In this document: positions 27,069-36,312 of the stretch, piece by piece | Layout: each line of letters starts with the position of its first letter | Numbering within the stretch: position 1 is the stretch's first letter | Source of the DNA: Streptococcus troglodytae | GTDB lineage: Bacteria > Bacillota > Bacilli > Lactobacillales > Streptococcaceae | DNA: 64,000 nucleotides | Assembly (NCBI RefSeq): GCF_002355215.1 | Contig: NZ_AP014612.1 | Location: forward strand, 992,001 to 1,056,000 | Direction: 5' to 3' | Notes under the pieces: generated by a model | What the model saw: the letters and a program-made list of their open reading frames with translations, nothing else | Database searches by the model: none | What the model was told of the DNA's origin: nothing | Made by a program: the position numbers and the translations under genes

Positions 27069-28017
27069 TTACTTTTTAGTAATGTAAACTTGTGTTCCTT
27101 GATCAATCTGACTTTCAATGTTGACATCTAGTTCAAGATTATTAAGAACCTTTTTAGCCATATAAAGGCCAAGACCAGTGGCTTTTTGGTGTTCATGACC
27201 ATTATATCCTGTAAACCCTTCTTCAAAAAGTCTGGGAATATCTTCCTTTAGAATCCCTATGCCAGTATCCCTGATAAGTATTTGATTTTCCTTAATTTTA
27301 ATAATGATCTGCCCGCCCTTTTTATTATATTTAATGGCATTATCAAGAATTTGAGAAAAAACAAAACTTAACCATTTTTTATCGGATTTTAATTTCCAAT
27401 CGCCATCAATTGTCAAAGAAAGGTCCTTTTGCAAGAAGAAAACTTGATTTTTCTTGATTAAATCAATCAGAATATCACGAATCTGACACGTTTCAAAACG
27501 AAAATCACTTTGATTTTGATTGAACTTAAGGTAATTCAAAAGACGAGAAAGATCGTTTTCTAGCCTTAACAATTGTCTCTGAACATCTTCTTTATCTAAG
27601 TGCCCCGTTTGAGCCATTAACGATAGTGCTGAAATAGGAACTTTCATCTGATGGGACCACAATTTAATCAGCTGCTGCAGCTGTTCTTCCTGCGTTTTAT
27701 GCTGTAATTTAATGTCAGACTGTTCCTGCAGCAGTTTTTTAAGAATTTCTTTATAAACAAGATCACTTGGTGCGGTTAACACATTTAAATTTCTTGGTTC
27801 TTTGACATAAATAAAATGATGCAAATTTTTAATTTTTGGTGAAACCGCCAGTATAAAATGAGACTAGTTATCAGTAAAATGGTTAAACTAAGGATTAAAC
27901 TATTGATAAAATAGACAAGAGGCAGATGATAAAGATAGAAAGTCAGTAAAAAGTAAGACTAACGATAGCATAATTTAAATACCAAATACTATGTTCTCTC
28001 AAATAAGATCTTATCAT
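27069..28017 (-). CDS. mbrD: Bacitracin-sensing histidine kinase MbrD (frameshifted as read)
   Basis: BceS-type intramembrane-sensing kinase. The repaired N-terminus MIRSYLREHSIWYLNYAIVS leads into two close membrane helices with almost no extracellular loop; the kinase core has the His in LWSHQMKVPISALSLMAQTG, N box ILDNAIKYN and G boxes DTGIGI and ATGLGLYMAKKVL. As read, the frame stops in the first helix at the A5 run 27948-27952; one added base gives SLTFLLTFYLYHLPLVYFIN and about 316 residues. ATG overlaps the mbrC stop (ATGA). Known in S. mutans to work with MbrABC in bacitracin resistance. Confidence 0.88.
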
Positions 28018-28685
28018 TTAATTAAATACCCTACTCCTCTTACTGTATGAATCTTATCAAAACTTATTGATAGAACTTTTTTGCGAAGACGTGTCATATT
28101 AACACTAAGTGTGTTTTGATCAATAAATTCCTCTCCCTCCCACAGTCGGTTAAGAAGAGCTTCCTTGGTGACAACTTCTCCTTTATAATCAATAAGCAAG
28201 GAAAGAATCTTTGTTTCTGTTGGGGTCAATTGGATGGTCTCTTGTCTTTCTAAATTTGAGAATACACCATCTAAAGTTAATTCAAACTCTTCAATTTGAT
28301 GGCCTTGCTTAGTGAATTCGTTAGCACGACGCAAGAAAGCAGAGATTTTAGCATCCAAAATAGGCAGCGAGAAAGGCTTGCTCACAAAATCATCACCTCC
28401 CATATTCATAGCCATTACTGCATTCATTTCTTCATCCGCACTGGAAATAAAGATAATGGGCATGGTCATGCTCTTTCTGATTTCAGTAGTCCAATAAAAG
28501 CCATTAAAATAAGGTAAAGTAATATCCATCAGAATCAAATCGGGTTTAAATTCTTTAACTTCTTGCAAGATAGCTCTAAAGTTATCAACGCTTTTAACTT
28601 GATAGTGTTGTCCCAAATGATTTCTTAAAAGATTGACAATGGTTGTATCATCTTCAACCAAGTAAATTTTTTCTTGCTTTAGCAT
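28014..28685 (-). CDS. mbrC: Bacitracin-resistance response regulator MbrC
   Basis: 223 residues. Receiver domain with acidic VEDD, phospho-Asp in LILMDITLPYFNG, Lys in DFVSKPFSLP; winged-helix output domain (about 130-223) with TPTETKILSLLIDYKGEVV and TVRGVGYLIK. Co-transcribed with mbrD (ATGA overlap) and next to mbrAB. In S. mutans MbrC drives mbrAB on bacitracin exposure. Confidence 0.92.
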   Translation of the reverse strand: MLKQEKIYLVEDDTTIVNLLRNHLGQHYQVKSVDNFRAILQEVKEFKPDLILMDITLPYFNGFYWTTEIRKSMTMPIIFISSADEEMNAVMAMNMGGDDFVSKPFSLPILDAKISAFLRRANEFTKQGHQIEEFELTLDGVFSNLERQETIQLTPTETKILSLLIDYKGEVVTKEALLNRLWEGEEFIDQNTLSVNMTRLRKKVLSISFDKIHTVRGVGYLIK

Positions 28686-28726
28686 AACTTTATTCTACCA
28701 AAAAAGTGACGAAAAATCGTCACTTT

Positions 28727-30739
28727 TTATCTTTCGATAATTTTATAGTAAGTTCTGCTCGTTAACTTGTAAATAATGAAATAAATAATCAAGATTCCAA
28801 CTACAGTTAGAGCACTAACAGTATAGAGGAATTTATCACCTTGTACACCAAATAGGAAGAGCAGCTTTTTAAGAATAGGCAAAGCAAAAACAAAATGTAC
28901 GATAGCCATAAGTAAAGGCAAGAAGAAAACTAGGATAATTTGCGAATTGATCGTTTTCTTAATTTGTTTTAAGCTCATACCCACTTCTTGTAAAATTTTA
29001 TAAGAACGCTTATCTTGTGTTCCTTCTGAAAGCTGTTTATAATATATAATTAAAGCAGCACCAAGTAAGAAGGCAATTCCCAATAGAAATCCTGTAAAGA
29101 GGAAACCGCCAGTCATTCTCAACCCTTCAGTACGATAATTCGCAGCAGTTGAGTAAAGAACAGCTGTATCATCATCACCATAGAGAAGCCCATGCTTAGC
29201 CTGACTCATTCTATTTAAAAGCTGTTTTTCTTTATTCGTTAAATTAGCAAAAGCTAAAAATGTATAGGTATAATCATATTTTGAGACATCATCATAAGGT
29301 TTACGCATAGCCTCCATAGTCGCATCATCAGGAACAACGAGAACACCGGCAGGTGTTGCTGAATTACTAATCACCATATTTTTAATAGATTTTATATGAT
29401 AAACATTCTTATAAGTTTGACCAAACCAAGTTAAGGTTTTAAAGGGTTTAACAGTGGTATTTTGGCTATAACTGTAAAAGGCCACTTCTCCTGCTGATAA
29501 TTGAGGAACTTTATTACCTATAGAACGGAAATCATCTTGCGTTATGACTTCCATTGTGCCAGCATGACTGTCTTTATAGACTGTTTTATCAGTTGCAATA
29601 GACTTATCAAGAACTAAATTTTGCTTTTGTGTAAAAAGAACAGGATAGCTGATATCAAGGTAAGATGAAAATTTTGCTTTACTATTATAGCCGGCTTTTT
29701 TGAGCGGTGCTAAGACATGCTTTTGAAAAATTTCTTCAGCCTGTTGACGGTTACTGATATGTTTCATCTCAATTTGAGCATTTTTGGGATAGGCCATTTT
29801 AACCATGTTTTCACTACTTGTATAGAGCGCTACTGTTGAAAATATGGTTACAAAAGCCATAATGGCTAGCAAAGTAATATTAGCTAAACCGACGGCATTT
29901 TGTTTCATACGAAAAATCATTTGCGAAGTTGTTACAAAATGCTCTGGTTGATAAAAATAAGATTTGTTCTTACGACGGCGTTTCAAATACCAAGTAGTAA
30001 AACTAATGTAAAAGAGATAAGTTCCTAAAATAACTGCTAGAATAGCTTGGAAAAAGCGCGTAATACCAAATATAGCATTGACATTCCCAGAGGTGACAGA
30101 TAAATAGTAACCATAACCAATCGCTAAGATACCAATAAAAGCTAAAACAATATTTCCTCTTGGCTCACGCTCTCCTTGACTTTGATTGCTAAAGAGATTA
30201 AGAGCTGATGTTCTGCTGATTCTGATAATATTCACCAACTCTAAAAATAAGAAAATGACAGCAAAAAGAATAAGATTAATCACAAAAGCTGGTAGTGTTA
30301 ATTGAAAATTGAGATTTTCATACTGAATGATATTGACAAAAATCAAGTAGAAAAAATTTGAGAGAACTGCACTTAGAAAGGTCCCTAGGATAATTGTCAC
30401 TAAATAAGCGACTATCAGCTCCAATGTTGATACCCAAATGATATGCTTCTTGTTCATTCCTAAAATATTATACAGCCCAAACTCGTGATTACGCTGTTTA
30501 AGAAGGAAGTTGTAACTATACAAACAAAGAATAGCTGCTAAGATATCAAGTACTATAGTAGCCAAACCTAGAGCATAAACTCCTGCCCCCATAGACTTAG
30601 CAGATGGACTAGTCATAAGGAGTACCGTAATAGTACTAAAAATAAAAGTCGTCACACTGACTAGAAAAAAGGGGGCAAAATGTTTAAAAGACTGCTTAAT
30701 ATTATTAAAAGCAAGTTTAAGATAGAACATGCTACTCAC
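28727..30739 (-). CDS. mbrB: Bacitracin-resistance ABC permease MbrB (BceB-type)
   Basis: 670 residues with the BceB topology: one N-terminal helix, FtsX-like blocks of helices and a large extracellular domain of about 200 residues between helices seven and eight (about 305-530), which senses the bacitracin-lipid complex and signals to MbrD. Opens MFYLKLAFNNIKQSFKHFAPFF as usual for the family and contains RNHEFGLYNILGMNKKHI. The start overlaps the end of mbrA by eight bases. Confidence 0.93.
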   Translation of the reverse strand: MSSMFYLKLAFNNIKQSFKHFAPFFLVSVTTFIFSTITVLLMTSPSAKSMGAGVYALGLATIVLDILAAILCLYSYNFLLKQRNHEFGLYNILGMNKKHIIWVSTLELIVAYLVTIILGTFLSAVLSNFFYLIFVNIIQYENLNFQLTLPAFVINLILFAVIFLFLELVNIIRISRTSALNLFSNQSQGEREPRGNIVLAFIGILAIGYGYYLSVTSGNVNAIFGITRFFQAILAVILGTYLFYISFTTWYLKRRRKNKSYFYQPEHFVTTSQMIFRMKQNAVGLANITLLAIMAFVTIFSTVALYTSSENMVKMAYPKNAQIEMKHISNRQQAEEIFQKHVLAPLKKAGYNSKAKFSSYLDISYPVLFTQKQNLVLDKSIATDKTVYKDSHAGTMEVITQDDFRSIGNKVPQLSAGEVAFYSYSQNTTVKPFKTLTWFGQTYKNVYHIKSIKNMVISNSATPAGVLVVPDDATMEAMRKPYDDVSKYDYTYTFLAFANLTNKEKQLLNRMSQAKHGLLYGDDDTAVLYSTAANYRTEGLRMTGGFLFTGFLLGIAFLLGAALIIYYKQLSEGTQDKRSYKILQEVGMSLKQIKKTINSQIILVFFLPLLMAIVHFVFALPILKKLLFLFGVQGDKFLYTVSALTVVGILIIYFIIYKLTSRTYYKIIER

Positions 30740-31484
30740 CTCCTAACAGTGCTGCCATACTTAGAGAAATTTCTTTGCTAAATTCTTGATTGTTTTTATT
30801 TCCTCTATAGAGTTGGTGAAATATTCGTCCATCTTTGATAAAAAGAACACGTTTAGCATGACTAGCAGCATTAGCTGAGTGAGTGACCATCAGAATTGTT
30901 TGGTCATCATTGTTAATAGCTTCAAATAAAGTCAATAAGTCTTCTGAATTACGATAATCCAGTGCTGCTGTTGGCTCATCTGCTAAAAGGATTTGTGGAT
31001 TGGTAATCAGACTGCGAGCAATAGCAACACGTTGTTTTTGACCACCAGAAAGTTCAAAAGGACGCTTTTCTAATAACTCTTGAATCCGTAATTTCGGAGC
31101 AAGGCGATATAAGTGTTTTTCCATCTCCTTATAGTCTTTACGAGCAAGCACCAAAGGTAAAAAGATGTTGTCCTTAACAGAAAGTGTATCCAACAAATTA
31201 AACTCTTGAAAGACAAAACCTAAGTTTTTTAGACGAAATGTTGCCAAATTGTTTTCTTTGATTTTGGTAATGTCTTGGCCATTTAGAATAACTGCCCCAT
31301 TTGTCGGTTTTTCTAAGGTTGCTAAAATGTTAAGTAAAGTTGTCTTACCAGAACCTGATTCTCCCATAATAGCGATAAATTCTCCCTTATCCACTTTAAA
31401 GTCAACATCTTGTAAGGCATGCGTCTCTTCTTTTGAAAAACGGGTTCGAAAAACTTTTTCTAAGTGATTGATTTCTAAAAACAT
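30732..31484 (-). CDS. mbrA: Bacitracin-resistance ABC ATPase MbrA (BceA-type)
   Basis: 250 residues. Walker A GESGSGKTTLLN, Q-loop VFQEFNLLDTLSV, signature LSGGQKQRVAIARSL, Walker B LLADEPTAALD, switch TH in MVTHSANAA. MacB/BceA class. AAAAGGAGAAG precedes the ATG. Energises MbrB; in S. mutans the pair protects against bacitracin. Confidence 0.95.
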   Translation of the reverse strand: MFLEINHLEKVFRTRFSKEETHALQDVDFKVDKGEFIAIMGESGSGKTTLLNILATLEKPTNGAVILNGQDITKIKENNLATFRLKNLGFVFQEFNLLDTLSVKDNIFLPLVLARKDYKEMEKHLYRLAPKLRIQELLEKRPFELSGGQKQRVAIARSLITNPQILLADEPTAALDYRNSEDLLTLFEAINNDDQTILMVTHSANAASHAKRVLFIKDGRIFHQLYRGNKNNQEFSKEISLSMAALLGGE

Positions 31485-31574
31485 AACTTCTCCTTTTTAT
31501 CATTATAACTTAATTTATTTATACTACTATCTTAAAATAAAAAAGAAAAGATATCTTACACTTAAAGAATCGTA

Positions 31575-31592
31575 GCTTACAAAATTGTAAGC
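31575..31592. promoter_or_regulatory. Inverted repeat upstream of mbrA, likely MbrC operator
   Basis: GCTTACAA and TTGTAAGC are perfect arms with two bases between, about 90 bases upstream of the mbrA ATG. BceR-type regulators bind such repeats upstream of their target ABC operon, and MbrC is reported to bind an inverted repeat ahead of mbrA. The remaining gap to gtfC holds an AT-rich promoter region and the gtfC terminator. Confidence 0.65.
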
Positions 31593-31658
31593 ATTGACAT
31601 TAATTTAACCGAAACCAAACAATATTTTAGTTTGACTCTGCCTTTTTTGATAACAACC

Positions 31659-31698
31659 AAAAAGAAGCCTGAGAAATTTACAGCTCAGACTTCTTTTT
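31659..31698 (-). terminator. Terminator of gtfC
   Basis: AAAAAGAAG-CTGAG pairs with CTCAG-CTTCTTTTT around a short loop; A and T runs on both sides make it usable from either direction. It lies just beyond the gtfC stop. Confidence 0.85.
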
Positions 31699-31746
31699 AA
31701 CGTTAGAAGATGAAATAATTAAAATACTGTTCTTCTAAGATAAGTA

Positions 31747-34700
31747 TTAAAATCTAAAGAAATTGTCAAAGAATCCATTACGAGGGTGTCTAAAACGAAC
31801 AGCACTGCTGCTGCCACGACCAAAGTCTCTTCTGTAATCATAATCCCAGTGGTTTCTTTGATCATGACTGGCATAACGATAAATACCATTTTCATCAAAG
31901 TAAACACGTCTTCCTTCAACAACATGCCAACCAATTAAGGCATAACCATCATTACCAAAATAGTACCAGTTTCCTGATGATGTTCTTACATAACGATTAC
32001 GAACTTCATTTCCAGAATTAGGATCATAATATTTAATACGACCTTTACGCTCTGTAATGAGCTCACCCTTAGCTTGAACACCATTAGACTTAAAGTAGAG
32101 GCGTTGTCCGTTAACAACTCTGGCACCAGTTGCAGCGATACCATTGTGATCAAATAAGAACCATTCTCCCTTAGAATTTCTAACAAAGCGATTACGAACT
32201 TCATTTCCGGAATTAGGATCATAATATCTTAGATATCCATTTGCATCTCTGATAAATTCTCCTTTAGCTTGAACACCATTAGGTTTAAAGTAAAGACGTT
32301 GTCCATTGAACGTTATCGTACCAGTTACAGCAACACCATTGTGATCAAACAAGAACCATTCTCCCTTGGAATTTCTAACAAAGCGATTTGAAATTTGATT
32401 TCCTGAGTCTCTATCAAAATAATGCAGCTTTCCATCAGCAGTTGTAATAAACTGTCCTTTAGCTTGGAACCCAGAAGCATCAAAGTATTGAACAGCACCA
32501 TGAACACGTGTTAAGCCGACAGCCATAACACCATTTTGGAAATAACGCCATTGTTGACCAAAGAGATAATAACCATTTTCATAACGGCGACCGTCATTTC
32601 CATAATAAGACAATATTTTATTACCATTATCATAAATAGCATTTCTCAATTGAATACCATTTGATAAGAAATAATAATTAGCACCGTTAATAGTTCTAGC
32701 ACCAGTGACCATATAGCCGTTGTTATCGAAATAATACCAATTATTTCCTAAGCTAATGAAAGCATTTTTAGCTTGGTTGCCGCTTGTTGAATGATAAGTA
32801 TAGCCTTTACCATCATACACTAATCCTATTACAGAACTGCTCGTTCCATGATCCGGATTAACTAATGATTTCGGAAGGAAGGTATTATCTGCAGCAAGAC
32901 TGAAATAAGTATTGGTTGCCTGATCCTTCAAGACATAACCTGCTCCCCGTCCTAAAATGTTTGTTCCATTAAAGTACTTGGCAGACCATTGCTTAATCTT
33001 AACAGTTGGATCCATCGGAACCCCTGTTGAAATTTGCTTTCTGGCAAAAAGCTCTGGATATTTAGCTTGCAGCTCCTCTAAGAAAGCTCCCCCATACTTA
33101 GCCTGCTGGTCCTTTCCGGAACTCTTACCATCAACTACATAAAGTGTGTTTTTGATTTGACTGCCTGCAACAGGATGGCCATACTTGTCCACACGAGTGA
33201 CTTCAACAACTTCTTTTTCAGGGAAAGCATACATTTGATCAGGCACCCAGTCAGCCATAACCTTGATGCCCTTGCTGTGCAATGCCTTGATGGCCTTAAC
33301 CAAATCATCGGCTGTCCCGTATTTATTAGGTTTGGAAATCCCCAAATCATAACGATCCGTAAAGGCATAGCCATTTTGAATTACAGAATCCAAGAAAGAA
33401 CCATCTGTTGAAGACACATACTGCGGTGCCATCTCAAAGTCTGTAACACCCCATTCCGCAAACTTATCCACATTCTTAGCAATGACCACATTCGTATACT
33501 CTTCTTTTGTAGTCGCAAAAGCTTGGAAATTTGAGAAGCCTTCAAACATGACACGAGAATCAAGGGCTGCATTTTGATGCACTGATTTGCCGTCTGTCGA
33601 TGGGGCAGTGCTGGCTGCCACACGGACATCTTGATCAGCTGCAGCTCCTACTGGCACCCAAACACCTAAATAGCCAGAAACTTGAGGATTGGCATAGCCT
33701 TTGATATCAGCCGCTGTGAAGATCAATTCCCCTCTGTCATTGGTGTAGCGCACCAAACCAGCCGCTTCTTGATCAGAATGATAAGCCTTGATACCGTTAT
33801 CTGTGGTCAAGAGTAAAGGTCGGTAAGCTTGATTCTTATGGGCAGCTCCCATATTGACAACAACACGATCATAAGAACGCAAACGTAAAGAAGGGTTATT
33901 GCCTTCAATCACGGCCACTCCAGAAGTGCGTGTCGTCTGATCCCCTGTATCCGTTGCCTTCAGGGCTCCCTTACCATAGCGAACAGACGTAATGATTTCA
34001 GAATTGCCAACACTTTGGTTTCGCATGGCTTGACCGCCTGAAACATACTTAATCCGTGCTTTAAGCAGGGTTTCGATGGCTTCGTAATTAATGGTCTTAT
34101 GAGCCATGTACTGACCATCATCTGTGAACATATCGCCGTAATAGACACGCGGCACACTAGATTTGTTAGTTAAAAGCAGGGCATAAGAAAGCGCCGTATT
34201 ATAGTGTGTGTATTTCTTCTCTGTAGCCAGTAAGTCTTTGTTGTAAATCTCGAAAGCTTTCTTGATTTCCTCCATGGTGAAAGAATAACCAACAACATTA
34301 GGATTGATTTCTGCTCTAATAATATTGCGAATCAAATCCTGCACTTCACTGTCATGGGCACGAATGAAGGAATAAGAAGGGACTGCGGCAGTTTCAGCGT
34401 TATCATCTGTTCGATTCACCAGACTGTTAGTGATGAGAGGATTCATGCCTGAACGTTGATTCAAGGGTTTAGCTAATGAATAAAGCAAGGAAAGACGTAA
34501 TCTATTGTCCATGTTAATCATGTTATCGCCATCATCATGAAGGTAAGGAGTGTCGTTATAGCTCCATGCCTCTAAAATAGACAAATGATCATTGGCAGCC
34601 TTATCATTTTTATGAATCCCTTTAGCAGCTTTGAGGTAATCACCAGCGATTTGGATTAAGTCAGCATCCACATTATCCACCGCATCAACACGAATGGAAT

Positions 34701-36117
34701 CAAAGTTAGCATCAGGATCGTTGGCATAAATGTTACCAAAGTTCATGAGAAAATGCAGCCAGTTCAGCTGTTCTGCCTGAACAACAGGATTGGAATTATC
34801 CACATCATTAGCTAGCAAGAACTCGTAACCACCGATGGTGCGATCGGCTGTATACCGCGGATCTTTCTTTCCGGTTTGATTGGTCGGGGTGCGATTTAAA
34901 ATACGGTAGTTGGAATTAGCCTGTGAAGTTAGCTTGCTATTGTTACTATAAAGCAATGCCCCTTTTTGTAAGTGATCATCAAACGGTTTTTCGCTCTCAC
35001 TGTTCCAAGCTGACTGTGTCTTAACAAATGCTGAAATAGTCTGACGCAGCCAATTGGTATTCTTTTCTGCAGTGATCTTTTCTTCGATCTTAGTTTGTAT
35101 TGTCTGAGCCGCTAAATTTAATTGAAGCGGACTGGTTGCTGTATTGTATGTTTGCTTGATCCCAAGCTGTGCATTCATATAGTTGACATATTGACGCTGT
35201 GTTTCTTGGTCAGGCCACCATGTCATCAATAAAGGACGGAAATCTTTTTCTGTTGACTGTGTCCATGTTTTACCATCTTTCAAGATGTACTTAGGACGAT
35301 ACCAACTCTCAGCTGTCAAATAATGATCAACATGTTCGAAGTTTGCAGCATCTGTACTATAGACCTGATTATATTGAGCAAAGCTATTAGTGTTATCATT
35401 ATTAGTGATATTACCCTTTTTACTAGGTAAAGTATTATTTGATAATGCTCCCGTTTCATCAAAGAAGAAAGTTTTCCCATTAATGTTTAAAGCATAGTTC
35501 TTTTGAAGAGTTCCATCTTCTTTATAATAATAATATTTACCGTTCACTTTTTTGATATTTTTAACATTACCTAAGGCTGCAATATCATCTTGACTAAGTG
35601 ATGACGGCTGCTGTTCTACTTTACCAATCTTTGGTTTTACTGGAACTATTTTATCAGTAACAGTTCTTGGACGTGCAGTATTATTGTTAGCAGGAACAAA
35701 TTTGCCAGTCGCAGTTAAACGGTTTACCGCTTTTGATGTAGCAATTATTTTATCGCTATTAACAGTTTTAGACTGTTCTGAAGTTGTTGTTGGTTTAACG
35801 TCAAAATTAGCTGTATTAGCAGCAGTATTTGTGGACTGGTTTGTTGTAGAAGCATTATCAGTAACAGTTGCGGCTGTTTGAGTTGTTGCTGAAGTTATTG
35901 TACTTGTATCAGTAGCAGTCAAATTTCCTTTTGCTGCTTCACTTGTCGTCACAAGACTAGCCTGAGATTCTGTAACCGCCTGTTGGCTGTCGTCGCTTGA
36001 ATCTGCTTTTACTAGACTTCCTGAAAGAGAGGTCAAAGTCACTACAGCTGAAGCAACAGATACTGTCACCCATCTTTTCTTCACTTTACGTAATTTAAAA
36101 CGTACTTTCTTTTCCAT
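31747..36117 (-). CDS. gtfC: Glucosyltransferase GtfC (glucansucrase, GTF-SI)
   Basis: Secreted GH70 enzyme making mainly water-insoluble plus some soluble glucan from sucrose, central to dental biofilm. 1,456 residues starting [16 protein letters not shown] (TTGGAGG upstream; the frame extends 26 codons further without such a site). Order: YSIRK-like secretion signal (1-37), a Thr/Ser/Asn-rich variable region, catalytic barrel about 200-1050 with nucleophile Asp in [13 protein letters not shown], acid/base Glu in [11 protein letters not shown] and transition-state Asp in [10 protein letters not shown], then C-terminal glucan-binding YG repeats (about 1090-1410) and a basic [13 protein letters not shown] tail. 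Closely parallels gtfB upstream. Confidence 0.97.
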   Translation of the reverse strand: MEKKVRFKLRKVKKRWVTVSVASAVVTLTSLSGSLVKADSSDDSQQAVTESQASLVTTSEAAKGNLTATDTSTITSATTQTAATVTDNASTTNQSTNTAANTANFDVKPTTTSEQSKTVNSDKIIATSKAVNRLTATGKFVPANNNTARPRTVTDKIVPVKPKIGKVEQQPSSLSQDDIAALGNVKNIKKVNGKYYYYKEDGTLQKNYALNINGKTFFFDETGALSNNTLPSKKGNITNNDNTNSFAQYNQVYSTDAANFEHVDHYLTAESWYRPKYILKDGKTWTQSTEKDFRPLLMTWWPDQETQRQYVNYMNAQLGIKQTYNTATSPLQLNLAAQTIQTKIEEKITAEKNTNWLRQTISAFVKTQSAWNSESEKPFDDHLQKGALLYSNNSKLTSQANSNYRILNRTPTNQTGKKDPRYTADRTIGGYEFLLANDVDNSNPVVQAEQLNWLHFLMNFGNIYANDPDANFDSIRVDAVDNVDADLIQIAGDYLKAAKGIHKNDKAANDHLSILEAWSYNDTPYLHDDGDNMINMDNRLRLSLLYSLAKPLNQRSGMNPLITNSLVNRTDDNAETAAVPSYSFIRAHDSEVQDLIRNIIRAEINPNVVGYSFTMEEIKKAFEIYNKDLLATEKKYTHYNTALSYALLLTNKSSVPRVYYGDMFTDDGQYMAHKTINYEAIETLLKARIKYVSGGQAMRNQSVGNSEIITSVRYGKGALKATDTGDQTTRTSGVAVIEGNNPSLRLRSYDRVVVNMGAAHKNQAYRPLLLTTDNGIKAYHSDQEAAGLVRYTNDRGELIFTAADIKGYANPQVSGYLGVWVPVGAAADQDVRVAASTAPSTDGKSVHQNAALDSRVMFEGFSNFQAFATTKEEYTNVVIAKNVDKFAEWGVTDFEMAPQYVSSTDGSFLDSVIQNGYAFTDRYDLGISKPNKYGTADDLVKAIKALHSKGIKVMADWVPDQMYAFPEKEVVEVTRVDKYGHPVAGSQIKNTLYVVDGKSSGKDQQAKYGGAFLEELQAKYPELFARKQISTGVPMDPTVKIKQWSAKYFNGTNILGRGAGYVLKDQATNTYFSLAADNTFLPKSLVNPDHGTSSSVIGLVYDGKGYTYHSTSGNQAKNAFISLGNNWYYFDNNGYMVTGARTINGANYYFLSNGIQLRNAIYDNGNKILSYYGNDGRRYENGYYLFGQQWRYFQNGVMAVGLTRVHGAVQYFDASGFQAKGQFITTADGKLHYFDRDSGNQISNRFVRNSKGEWFLFDHNGVAVTGTITFNGQRLYFKPNGVQAKGEFIRDANGYLRYYDPNSGNEVRNRFVRNSKGEWFLFDHNGIAATGARVVNGQRLYFKSNGVQAKGELITERKGRIKYYDPNSGNEVRNRYVRTSSGNWYYFGNDGYALIGWHVVEGRRVYFDENGIYRYASHDQRNHWDYDYRRDFGRGSSSAVRFRHPRNGFFDNFFRF
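32935..35345. repeat. gtfC copy of the gtfB/gtfC paralogous block
   Basis: The catalytic-domain coding region is nearly identical to gtfB about 4.51 kb to the right (for example CCTGCTCCCCGTCCTAAAAT at about 32940 and 37452). Stretches of hundreds of bases differ at only a few positions. Direct orientation allows deletion between the copies, giving a gtfB/gtfC chimera. Confidence 0.85.
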
Positions 36118-36139
36118 ATTTCCTCCAAAAATAGTTAGA

Positions 36140-36166
36140 GATAGTGTTTTGATATAAAACACTATC
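36140..36166. promoter_or_regulatory. Perfect hairpin/palindrome at the gtfC transcription start
   Basis: GATAGTGTTTT (36140-36150) and AAAACACTATC (36156-36166) form a perfect 11-base stem with five-base loop, directly downstream of the gtfC -10. It could be an operator across the start site or a 5' hairpin of the mRNA. No counterpart is visible before gtfB. Confidence 0.6.
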
Positions 36167-36195
36167 ATTGTAACACTTTTATAACAAAAGTACAA
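36167..36195 (-). promoter_or_regulatory. gtfC promoter
   Basis: On the minus strand TTGTAC, 17 bases ending TGT, then TACAAT: an extended -10 promoter of the same design as that of gtfB, which supports both. Confidence 0.75.
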
Positions 36196-36273
36196 TGTGT
36201 CGTAATTAATTTATAATAAAATTCTTCTTTTTTTAGAAAAATAATAAATAATATTTAAAACTTATTACCCTAG

Positions 36274-36309
36274 AAACGCTCTCTTAAATTATTTAAGAGA
36301 GCGTTTTTT
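36274..36309. terminator. Hairpin between gtfB and gtfC
   Basis: AAACGCTCTCTTAAAT (36274-36289) pairs perfectly with ATTTAAGAGAGCGTTT (36291-36306). The extra T run is on the plus-strand side; the minus-strand transcript of gtfB has only the T residues of the stem before CTAGG, so it may be a leaky terminator permitting some gtfBC co-transcription. Confidence 0.6.
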
Positions 36310-36312
36310 CAA

